A stretch of DNA of 64,000 nucleotides from Rhabdobacter roseus. Its GTDB lineage: Bacteria > Bacteroidota > Bacteroidia > Cytophagales > Spirosomataceae. Location: contig NZ_JACHGF010000001.1 of NCBI RefSeq assembly GCF_014202275.1, positions 1,101,734 through 1,165,733 on the forward strand, read 5' to 3'. The translations under genes were made by a program, and so were the position numbers. The notes beneath the pieces were generated by a model. That model saw nothing but the letters and a program-made list of their open reading frames with translations, searched no databases and was not told the DNA's origin. Shown piece after piece: positions 45,879 through 53,526 of the stretch. How positions within the stretch are numbered: the first letter of the stretch is position 1; every line of letters begins with the position of its first letter.

Positions 45879-45920
45879 AAAGTACCTTTGGGCGGCCCGG
45901 CGGCGGCTCAAAGGTACTTT
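45879..45920 (+). terminator. Terminator built from opposed RRGTACYY copies
   Basis: 12-bp perfect arms at 45879-45890 and 45909-45920, each containing a GTAC motif, with an 18-base loop and a T-tract after the second arm. It follows the YCF48 gene by 23 bases. Confidence 0.75.
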
Positions 45921-45971
45921 CTTTTTATCTTGCGGGCTGAAAAGTAACTTTATCAACTAACCTACTTCGAC

Positions 45972-46373
45972 ATGACTCCCCTAGACATCGTGAAGCAATA
46001 CTACGCGTACTTTAACCAACAAAACTGGCAGGGTATGCTAAGCCTGGTACATCCCGAAGTACGGCACGAGCCCAACCAGGGCGAGGCGCGCATCGGCCTG
46101 GATAAGTTCCGGGAGTTTCTGCAACTCATGGACGAGAGCTACGAAGAAACCCTCACCGAGCAGGTCTTTTTTACGGCTTCCGACGAGAGCCCGCGCATCG
46201 CGACGGAGTTTGTGGTCAATGGTATTTACAAAAAAGGCGAAGAAGGTTTCCCCGAGGCGTGCAACCAGCCGTACGTACTACCGGCTGCGGCCTTTCTGGA
46301 GGTACGTGACGGCAAGATCAGCCGCGTAACGACCTACTACAACCTGCCGCTCTGGATCAAGCTGGTGTCCTAA
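45972..46373 (+). CDS. SnoaL/NTF2-like (ketosteroid isomerase-related) protein
   Basis: 133 residues. DIVKQYYAYFNQQNWQGMLSLVHPEVRHEPNQGEARIGLDKFREFLQLMDESY is the classical opening of an NTF2/SnoaL domain, a cone-shaped fold used by isomerases and hydrolases. Cytosolic. The substrate cannot be read from sequence. It precedes the GNAT gene by 33 bases and may be co-transcribed. Confidence 0.85.
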   Translation: MTPLDIVKQYYAYFNQQNWQGMLSLVHPEVRHEPNQGEARIGLDKFREFLQLMDESYEETLTEQVFFTASDESPRIATEFVVNGIYKKGEEGFPEACNQPYVLPAAAFLEVRDGKISRVTTYYNLPLWIKLVS

Positions 46374-46406
46374 AAACGACCTTAAAGGGTACTTGAATGG
46401 CTATTT

Positions 46407-46997
46407 ATGGAGCTTTCTTTTGTGACCAAAAAAGGCCCGGAGATCGAGGCGGTATTTGACGATCTGGCCCGGCTCCGGATCGCCGTCTTTCGCGATTTCC
46501 CCTACCTGTACGAGGGCTCGCTCGACTACGAGCGCGAGTACCTACGTACCTACCCACGGGCGGAGCGCTCGTTTCTGTTGGCGGTGTACCAGCAGCAGCA
46601 GATGGTGGGGGCTACCACCTGCCTACCTTTGCTCGACGAAACCGACGAAATCCGCCAGCCGTTTGAAGCGGCCGGTTTCGACCTCGGTTCCATTTTTTAT
46701 TTTGGAGAAAGTATCCTGCTGCCCGCCTTTCGCGGGCAGGGGCTGGGGCATCGGTTTTTTGATGAGCGCGAAGCGCACGCGGCCCGCTTCGGTACCTACC
46801 AGGCGACCTGCTTCTGCTCCGTGGAGCGCCCGGCGAATCATCCCGCCCGCCCCGCCGACTACCGCTCCAACGACGCCTTCTGGACCAAGCGGGGCTACCG
46901 GCCGGTCCCTTCGCTGCAAAGTACCCTCTCCTGGCCCGACTTGGGCGAGACCCGCGCTACGCCCAAAACCATGCAGTACTGGATGCGCCCGCTGTGA
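46407..46997 (+). CDS. GNAT-family N-acetyltransferase
   Basis: 196 residues. FYFGESILLPAFRGQGLGHRFFDER is the acetyl-CoA loop (Q/RxxGxG/A, here RGQGLGHRF). The front (FDDLARLRIAVFRDFPYLYEG) is typical of GNAT domains with a DUF-like leader. Acetyl acceptor unknown. It is next to the convergent acetolactate decarboxylase gene. Confidence 0.85.
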   Translation: MELSFVTKKGPEIEAVFDDLARLRIAVFRDFPYLYEGSLDYEREYLRTYPRAERSFLLAVYQQQQMVGATTCLPLLDETDEIRQPFEAAGFDLGSIFYFGESILLPAFRGQGLGHRFFDEREAHAARFGTYQATCFCSVERPANHPARPADYRSNDAFWTKRGYRPVPSLQSTLSWPDLGETRATPKTMQYWMRPL

Positions 46998-47020
46998 GGT
47001 ACCTTGCCGTGGAAGTACCT

Positions 47021-47758
47021 TTATTTGATGGGTTTGTTGAGGTCGATGTTTTGCTGGAGGCGGGGCTCGGGTAGGTGTACGCGCAGCTCCTCGGCGTAGT
47101 CAATCTCGATCCGTACCCGGCCAATCCGGCAGTCGTCGACGTGGCCGCCGCCGTCACGGTTTTGGGTGGTGAAGTGAAAGTGGTAGTTGGGGCTGTTAAG
47201 TACCTCCGCCGACCGCGGCGTAAAAAAGCCCACGATGGTACCTTCCACGCCGGAGCGCTCAAAGTTTTTCTTTCCAATCTTGCGGGTCGGCTTGTACGGC
47301 TTTTGCTGCTCTTCGTAGCAGAAGTACTTTATTTGGTCAAAAGTACCCGTGATTTTAATCGCCGCAAACGCATTGTGGTCCAGCAGCGTATCCAGTACCG
47401 CCTGGAGCTTTTTGAGGCTGAGCTTCTCGCTGAGCTCGATGGTTTTTTGGGCTTTGAAATGCTTTGTAACGCCAAAGACCACCCGGGCGTCGTCGGGTAG
47501 GGTAATGGCTTCGCCGTCGGCCGAGAAGCCGTAGGGCGTACCGTCGAGGTAGATAAGCTCGTACTTGAGCTTATCGATACTACCCAGGCCAAAATCCCCG
47601 TTTTTTTTAAAGTCACGAACGGTCATGACGCCGTCGTACTGCCCCAGGTGCACGGCGCGGTTCAGGGTAGTGTAGAAGAGTACGTCGGGTTGGGCCTGGG
47701 CCGGGGCAGCAAACAGTAGCGCGGCTCCGCCGAGCGCAGCCAGTAGGTATAATTTCAT
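47021..47758 (-). CDS. budA: Exported alpha-acetolactate decarboxylase
   Basis: 245 residues. A signal peptide (ending APAQAQ) is followed by the ALDC fold. His193, His195 (NYHFHFTT) and His206 (GGHVDDC) line up with the zinc ligands of the Bacillus enzyme, and FGLGSIDKLKYELIYLDG matches the acetolactate-binding front. It makes acetoin from acetolactate. The exported location is unusual because acetolactate is made in the cytosol. It is co-directional with the kinase gene 68 bases upstream. Confidence 0.9.
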   Translation of the reverse strand: MKLYLLAALGGAALLFAAPAQAQPDVLFYTTLNRAVHLGQYDGVMTVRDFKKNGDFGLGSIDKLKYELIYLDGTPYGFSADGEAITLPDDARVVFGVTKHFKAQKTIELSEKLSLKKLQAVLDTLLDHNAFAAIKITGTFDQIKYFCYEEQQKPYKPTRKIGKKNFERSGVEGTIVGFFTPRSAEVLNSPNYHFHFTTQNRDGGGHVDDCRIGRVRIEIDYAEELRVHLPEPRLQQNIDLNKPIK

Positions 47759-47826
47759 AAGTTCCTGGTTTGTTGATTCAGGAATTTAACCCCGTTCCGC
47801 CCCGTTTTGTTGGCACGAGAGGTACC

Positions 47827-50184
47827 TTAGTCCGGCTTCACGTAGTGGCTGATCACCTGCAGGAGGTGGTTGGGGTTGAAGGGTTTCACCACCACGTCGT
47901 TGATGCCAATGGCCAGTACTTTCTCGGTCACATCCAGGGCCATGCTGGCCGTGAGCGCAATGATGGGAAGCGTTTCGCCCCGCTCGCGGAGTCGCCGGGT
48001 CGCTTCGTAGCCATCCATAACCGGCATGTGCAGGTCCATGAGTACCAGCTGGTGGCGGCTTGGGTCGAGTAGGTCCAGGGCTTCCTGGCCGTTTTTGGCT
48101 ACTTCCGACTCCGCCCCCCAGCGTTTCAGGAAGTTTTGTACCACCAGGATATTCATGCTATTATCTTCTACAACCAGAATGCTCACGCCTTCCAGGGGCT
48201 TTTCGGACGCAGTAACGGGCGGCGGCGACGGCTTCTCGGTCGGAAGTTCGTGAGCGAGGGGAAAGGTTTGGGTAAAATAAAAAGTGGAGCCCACGCCTAC
48301 TTCGCTGGCTACCCGCAGCGTGACGCCCTGTAGCTCCAGAATCCGCTTGCTGATGGCCAGTCCGAGGCCGGTTCCGCTGAAGCCCCGGGTAGCGGAAGAA
48401 TCTATCTGGGTGAAGCGTTCAAAGATCAGTTTTTGCTTTTCTGCAGGTATACCAATTCCCGTATCTTCTACCGAAAAGTGGAGCGTACTATTTTCCTGAT
48501 CCTGCTTTTCTACCTTGATCCGAAGCTCTACGCCGCCTTCGTGGGTAAATTTAATAGCATTTTGCACCAGGTTACTAAGTACCTGCGAAATTCGGGTTTT
48601 GTCGGCAAGTACCTGCTGCGTCAGGCTGGGGTCCAGGTTTAATGTGAGCGTAATACCCGCTTCGTGCGCGGCGGCCTCCAAGCTAGAGATAAGGTGACGC
48701 GCTATATCAGGAATGGACACGGGCTCCTGCACGAACATGATTTTACCGGCCTCGATCTTGTTGAAATCAAGGATGTCGTTGACGATACTCAGCAAATTAT
48801 TCCCCGAAAACAGCAACGCATCCAAGTGCTTTTTTTGGTCGGGCCGCGGATCGTCCTTCATGAGCAGGTGCGTCATGCCGATGACGGAGTTGAGCGGCGT
48901 CCGGATCTCGTGGCTCATCGTGCTTAGAAATTCACTTTTGGTCCTCAGGCCCAGCTCTGCTTCCTCCTTGGCTTTTTTGAGCGTCGTGGAAAAGCGGAAG
49001 GATAAAATGAGGGATTGCAGGAAGAAAAAGCTAAGGTACCCCAGGAAGATCACCAGTTTGGAGGGCGTAAACAAACCGAAATACTCCAGCATGATCACTA
49101 ATATGATGATGAGCAGGCAGCCCGAGCTTAACAAGGCGTACTGCGCCCCCGACCGCCTATGCCGCACCGCCTGCACGTGCACGTAAAAAGCACTGCCAAT
49201 GTAAAAGAAGAGAAGCCCCAGAAAAGGATTAATGAGGTAGGTAAAAATGGTGGGAGGAGTGAGCAGGGTAATGAAGGTAAAAAGCAGACCAATGCCCGCC
49301 ATGCTATAATACAGCGTTCGGTTGGCGTCTTCGGGGTACAGCGCCCGGGTGTAAAGTACAAACATGGTCACGGCCAGAAACAGCGACAGGTACTCGGCAT
49401 GAAGGGTCAGCGCCCAGGGCAGATCCGGGAAGAGGGAATGGAGCGCATAATTTCGGGTTCCGAAGGGACGGTAGCTGTAAAAAAGGCAAAAGAAAGAAAA
49501 ATAGAGGATGTAGTAGTTGCTACGGCCAAAAAGGAACAAACCCAAAAAGAAAAGCCCACCCATAAACAGACACCCGCCCAGGAAGTAGTCGAAGGCGTCA
49601 TCAATGTCTTTATGCAAGCGTAGCGAAGCCAGCGAGCCAACCGTAATACTTTTATATGGCCCACCTTTGCTATGGTGAAAATTGGCGACTTGGAGCCTGA
49701 GTCGGATCGTATCGGTGGCGGGCAGCGGACTGAGCTGTGTAGACCAGTAGGGCTTGGTAGTAGCGCGGCTAGTACCGGGTACGCCGTTCTGGGCAATCAC
49801 CTCCCCGTTGGCGTAGAGCCGGTACGCGCAGTACACGTCCGGTACCCGCAAGGCCAGCGTCTCCGTGCTTTTGGGCATCAGTACCGTCAGCTCATAGGTA
49901 GCAAAACCTTGCGAGGGCAAGGGCTGTCCTTTCCAGGTGGTATTGCTCCAAAGGGTCGGGAAAGGAACATTTTCGTGGTAGTCGGGAGGGGAAGTAGGGG
50001 TGCGCAGGCTATTCCAGTATAGTTGCCAACTTCCGTTCAACACCACTTGGCTATCGGAAAGGTTTTTGGCTCTCAGGTCCAGGATAAGATGGTCGTTGCC
50101 TTGCGGAACAGCAATACAACATAGTGGCAAACCGAAGCTCACCAGCAACAAAAGGTACAGTAGGACTTTATTCGTGTAAAACAA
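47827..50184 (-). CDS. 7TMR-DISM hybrid histidine kinase with receiver
   Basis: 785 residues. A periplasmic 7TMR-DISM extracellular domain (about 30-195) is followed by seven membrane segments (about 200-395), a HisKA (MSHEIRTPL, His425), HATPase (NAIKF, GTGLGLAISKRI) and a C-terminal receiver with MDLHMPVMDGYEA. This is a hybrid sensor. It is immediately upstream of budA on the same strand. No separate output regulator is adjacent. It should sense a periplasmic signal and phosphorylate its own receiver. Confidence 0.93.
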   Translation of the reverse strand: MFYTNKVLLYLLLLVSFGLPLCCIAVPQGNDHLILDLRAKNLSDSQVVLNGSWQLYWNSLRTPTSPPDYHENVPFPTLWSNTTWKGQPLPSQGFATYELTVLMPKSTETLALRVPDVYCAYRLYANGEVIAQNGVPGTSRATTKPYWSTQLSPLPATDTIRLRLQVANFHHSKGGPYKSITVGSLASLRLHKDIDDAFDYFLGGCLFMGGLFFLGLFLFGRSNYYILYFSFFCLFYSYRPFGTRNYALHSLFPDLPWALTLHAEYLSLFLAVTMFVLYTRALYPEDANRTLYYSMAGIGLLFTFITLLTPPTIFTYLINPFLGLLFFYIGSAFYVHVQAVRHRRSGAQYALLSSGCLLIIILVIMLEYFGLFTPSKLVIFLGYLSFFFLQSLILSFRFSTTLKKAKEEAELGLRTKSEFLSTMSHEIRTPLNSVIGMTHLLMKDDPRPDQKKHLDALLFSGNNLLSIVNDILDFNKIEAGKIMFVQEPVSIPDIARHLISSLEAAAHEAGITLTLNLDPSLTQQVLADKTRISQVLSNLVQNAIKFTHEGGVELRIKVEKQDQENSTLHFSVEDTGIGIPAEKQKLIFERFTQIDSSATRGFSGTGLGLAISKRILELQGVTLRVASEVGVGSTFYFTQTFPLAHELPTEKPSPPPVTASEKPLEGVSILVVEDNSMNILVVQNFLKRWGAESEVAKNGQEALDLLDPSRHQLVLMDLHMPVMDGYEATRRLRERGETLPIIALTASMALDVTEKVLAIGINDVVVKPFNPNHLLQVISHYVKPD

Positions 50185-50403
50185 CGTGTATAGGGACGGA
50201 CAAGTCGTAAGTTAGGTGGATAAATATACAGAACGATTACTTAAGGTTACGTATTAATGGGTTGCTAATTTAGCCAGCGGATACTTAAAAAGATTTTATA
50301 AGTAATTATCAGGTACTTATTTTACTGCTTCTCGCAGAATAATACTCCGTAATGCAATAAATGGGCCAAAAATTATGCAGTGAGTTAAAAACCGGCTCAT
50401 GAA

Positions 50404-50431
50404 AAAGCCGCCTCCTGACGAAGACGGCTTT
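50404..50431 (-). terminator. Terminator of the DUF6600-like gene
   Basis: 7-bp arms at 50404-50410 and 50425-50431 with a 14-base loop; on the - strand a T-tract follows. Located 51 bases after the gene's stop. Confidence 0.65.
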
Positions 50432-50481
50432 CCAATTCGATTTAGTTTGTAGTAGGTTAATGAGGCAAGTGATAAGACCCT

Positions 50482-51780
50482 CTACCTGGGCCCGCGGCTG
50501 GAGCGCGAAGACTCCGACGAGGATGAACTACGCTCGGCGGGAGCTTGCCGCGTCGAACGCGAAGCGGGAGCGGCCTGGCTGTTGCTTCGGCTCGAAGGGG
50601 CGGTACTTTCTACCCGGCTCCGGGAGCTGTTCTCGCGAGGAGACGACTGCGGCATGGATGACTGCCGCGGGGCCGTCTGCCGTGACGAAGGTTGCTCCAT
50701 GCTCCGGCTAGGTTGAGGAGCACTCCGGGGGCTGCGCTCAGCCGGGCTGCGTTCAGCCGGGCTGCGCTCAGTACGGCTGGGCGACGACGACCGCGCCGGT
50801 GCTTCGTAGGCGGGCTGTGGCCGGGTCGATCGATCCGGTGTTGAATACACCCGCTCGGGAGCTGGGGTACCTACCGAGCTGTTGGAGCGGCTGCGGCCGG
50901 GCTCATTATAGGTTTCGCGGCCACGGGCCGGCTCTTGATAAGTACCCCGGTCGGCCTCTGTCGAGTAGCGGCCCTGGTTGCTGTTGGAAGACCGACCGCT
51001 GGTAGCAGGCGTTCTGTCCTGACGAGACAGGGCCCGATCCCGACCGCTGTCATCGGCGCGGTATACGCGGCTGTTGTTTTGCTCGGCGGCGTAGGTGCGG
51101 TTGGAGCGGCTCGTTACCTCGCTGGCCTGGTACACGGGTACTTTAGAGCGGGTGTGGCGTTCTACTTCGTAGCGCGACGGCCCCGAGGCGTACACCCGGT
51201 TGTCGTTCCGGTAGTAGTTATTGATAATGGTGGTCCGGTTGTAAATATTCACCACTCGGGCACGGGGTACGCAGTAGCTAAAAATCCGCGGGCGGTAGAT
51301 GTAGTTTCGAGGCACGAACACCCAGTAGTTGTAGGGAATATTAACCGCAATATTGACGTGAAAACCCGGTAGGAGCGGAGCCCAGCCGTAGTAGTCGCCT
51401 CCCGAGCGCCAGTTGACCCAGGCCGGTCCCCACTCGTAGTCAGGTACCCAGGTCCAGCCGTTATAGTCGTCGAAAAACCAGCGACCGTAGTGGAAAGGAG
51501 CCCAGCCCCAGGGGTAGTACGACTCCCAGGTGTTGCCGTATTCGGTGGCGATCCAGCGGCCGTTGGTGGCGTAGGGCTGGAAATCTTCTTCTACGTAGGG
51601 CGACCAAACCGAGCCGTACTGGGGGTGTGAACTCCACCGTCCGTAAGGGGCCAGATCATTGTAAAAAGTCTGGAAAGAAACCGAAAGGCCCGGCTGAGCC
51701 GAGGCGTTAGGGCTAAGCCCGCCGGCCACCACCAGGAAGGCCAGTAAGCTAAAAATTCGTAGTCGACGGGTCGTTTTCAT
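50482..51780 (-). CDS. DUF6600-like exported protein with Ser/Arg-rich tail
   Basis: 432 residues from the ATG at 51780 (earlier in-frame starts give no signal peptide). Signal peptide ends NASAQ. Residues about 35-190 are Trp/Tyr-rich (WAPFHYGRWFFDDYNGWTWV), the DUF6600 style. From residue 215 the chain is low-complexity, rich in Ser, Arg, Pro, with three exact ERSPA units. The tail is probably flexible and may bind polysaccharide or nucleic acid. Function unknown. The upstream leader is unusually long with no clear promoter. Confidence 0.75.
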   Translation of the reverse strand: MKTTRRLRIFSLLAFLVVAGGLSPNASAQPGLSVSFQTFYNDLAPYGRWSSHPQYGSVWSPYVEEDFQPYATNGRWIATEYGNTWESYYPWGWAPFHYGRWFFDDYNGWTWVPDYEWGPAWVNWRSGGDYYGWAPLLPGFHVNIAVNIPYNYWVFVPRNYIYRPRIFSYCVPRARVVNIYNRTTIINNYYRNDNRVYASGPSRYEVERHTRSKVPVYQASEVTSRSNRTYAAEQNNSRVYRADDSGRDRALSRQDRTPATSGRSSNSNQGRYSTEADRGTYQEPARGRETYNEPGRSRSNSSVGTPAPERVYSTPDRSTRPQPAYEAPARSSSPSRTERSPAERSPAERSPRSAPQPSRSMEQPSSRQTAPRQSSMPQSSPRENSSRSRVESTAPSSRSNSQAAPASRSTRQAPAERSSSSSESSRSSRGPR

Positions 51781-52038
51781 GGCTATATGTATTAATATGA
51801 GGATAAACACGGAGTCCTTTTTGTCAAGCGTTTTTTGGACAAACCGGAGGGGCGGAAGGTTTAATGGAGCTATCTCTTTTTTTTGTTGGATTAGGGCCAC
51901 TAAGTACCTTGTTTTTAAACGCTTCGGACCGGACTTAGCGTATGCCCTATAGCCAAGAGTTTTCAGGAATCGAAATGGTTGGAAAGTACCCTGTAGTTTT
52001 GCGGGGTAACGGAGAATTCAGGTAGCTAAATGTTAGGG

Positions 52039-53148
52039 TCAAACCGCCATACCCGTAGCCGATGACAGAGGGTCCGGCAAGGGCGTACGAACGGCATGGG
52101 TCAGGCATAGCTCGTGGATGAAGCGAAGTTTTTGGATGATGGCGGGGGTAATAATAAACGGATAGAAATCCGGGTGCCCCATGCTCCGGTTGAGGCTGTT
52201 GACGGCAAAGGTGAGCGGCAGCCACATCCGCACAATCCGCTCGAAATCCAGCACGGTGTAGGGGTCTTTTTTTATGGCCGCTTTCATCTCGGCTGACGCC
52301 TCTATTTCCTGCGGCCCCACGTGAATACCAAACGTAAAGGCGGTCTCCAGGGTATCCATCAGGTGCAGGTAGTGCGCCCAGGTTTCGGCCCAGTCTTCCC
52401 AGGAGTGCGCCGTGGCGTAGGGGCTAATGAAGCGCTCGGCCCAGTTGGGCGGAGCGCCGTCTTGATAATATTTTTGCAGCGCTTCGCCGTAGTCGGCGCG
52501 TTCGTCGCCGAAGAGCTGGCGGTAAGCCTCCAGGGCCGGGCCCTCTTTTAACAGGACATCCCAGTAGTAGTGCCCCACCTCGTGTCTAAAGTGCCCCAGC
52601 AGGGTTCGGTACTTTTCGCCCAGGTTGAGCTTGTTGCGCACGCGCTTGTACTCGTTGGCTTCCTCGATGTTGAGCGTAATGAGGCCGTTGGCGTGGCCCG
52701 TCATGACGCGCTGGTTGGGGTCTACGTCGGCCAGGAAATCAAACGCCAGCCCGTGGTCCGGGTCGTGGTGCTTACTCACCAGCGGGAGCTTAAGCCGCAG
52801 CAGCGAGTACACGAGCCGCCGCTTGGCCACCTCGATGCGCCGCCAGTTTTTGAGGTTTTTTTTCTTGGAAAGCTGCGGGATGGTACGATTAAGCTCACAG
52901 GCCCGGCAAAAAACCGTAGGGTGATGGCTGGGTACCAGCCAGTTGCAGGCTCCGTAGTCGGCGTTGTGGCAGTAGCGGTAGGTTTCCTGCGGGTTGAGGA
53001 TGTTGGCCCAGGTACCCTTGGGCTGTTTGGTGAGGGTCACGAAGGCCAGCGAATCAGGATTAAAACCAATGCTGTTCTGGCAATTCAGGCAGACGCTATT
53101 TTCAAAATAGAGCGGGTTCTGGCAGTAGCTGCACGTATGAAGTTTCAT
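52039..53148 (-). CDS. Putative zinc-binding metallopeptidase (Peptidase_Mx)
   Basis: 369 residues from the ATG at 53148. An N-terminal zinc ribbon (CSYCQNPLYFENSVCLNCQ, then a second pair CRAC) precedes the peptidase, whose HFRHEVGHYYWD contains the HExxH-type site. The upstream in-frame ORF to 53517 overlaps the YwbE gene and is translated in error. Family of unknown physiological role, cytosolic. It probably shares a promoter with YwbE, 71 bases upstream. Confidence 0.85.
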   Translation of the reverse strand: MKLHTCSYCQNPLYFENSVCLNCQNSIGFNPDSLAFVTLTKQPKGTWANILNPQETYRYCHNADYGACNWLVPSHHPTVFCRACELNRTIPQLSKKKNLKNWRRIEVAKRRLVYSLLRLKLPLVSKHHDPDHGLAFDFLADVDPNQRVMTGHANGLITLNIEEANEYKRVRNKLNLGEKYRTLLGHFRHEVGHYYWDVLLKEGPALEAYRQLFGDERADYGEALQKYYQDGAPPNWAERFISPYATAHSWEDWAETWAHYLHLMDTLETAFTFGIHVGPQEIEASAEMKAAIKKDPYTVLDFERIVRMWLPLTFAVNSLNRSMGHPDFYPFIITPAIIQKLRFIHELCLTHAVRTPLPDPLSSATGMAV

Positions 53149-53219
53149 GGGGATGGTTCGAAAAAAGCGAGCTACTTTATTTTCAATAAAAGACGTGCCA
53201 GAACGGGTACTTGGGCGGG

Positions 53220-53426
53220 CTAAGCGTCGTGAATCTTCTTGACGCGCCCTACTTCGCCCGTCTCCAGCCGTACCTTGATGCCGTGCGTATGGTGGGGCGC
53301 TTTGGTCAGGATGTCTTTCACCACGCCTTCGGTGAGGGTACCTGCGCGCTGGTCTTTTTTGAGTACGATAGAGACCGCCAGGCCGGGGGCGATGTTTCGG
53401 CGTTCGGTGCCGGATAGTTCGGTCAT
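53220..53426 (-). CDS. YwbE family protein
   Basis: 68 residues. GLAVSIVLKKDQRAGTLTEGVVKDILTKAPHHTHGIKVRLETGEVGRV is the full YwbE/DUF2196 pattern, a small beta-barrel of unknown function. First gene before the Peptidase_Mx gene. Confidence 0.9.
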   Translation of the reverse strand: MTELSGTERRNIAPGLAVSIVLKKDQRAGTLTEGVVKDILTKAPHHTHGIKVRLETGEVGRVKKIHDA

Positions 53427-53526
53427 GGTTTGTTGAGAAATTTGGGAATTTTTCTTGTAAATATAGCCAATTGGTCGTATTTACGTAGCTTACATCTTTA
53501 GGGTACTTAATTGACAACCTACCTTG

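Noticed and set aside
52039-53517. 492-residue version of the metallopeptidase
   Set aside because: The extra N-terminus overlaps the YwbE gene in another frame and has no protein-like character; the ATG at 53148 starts a zinc ribbon.
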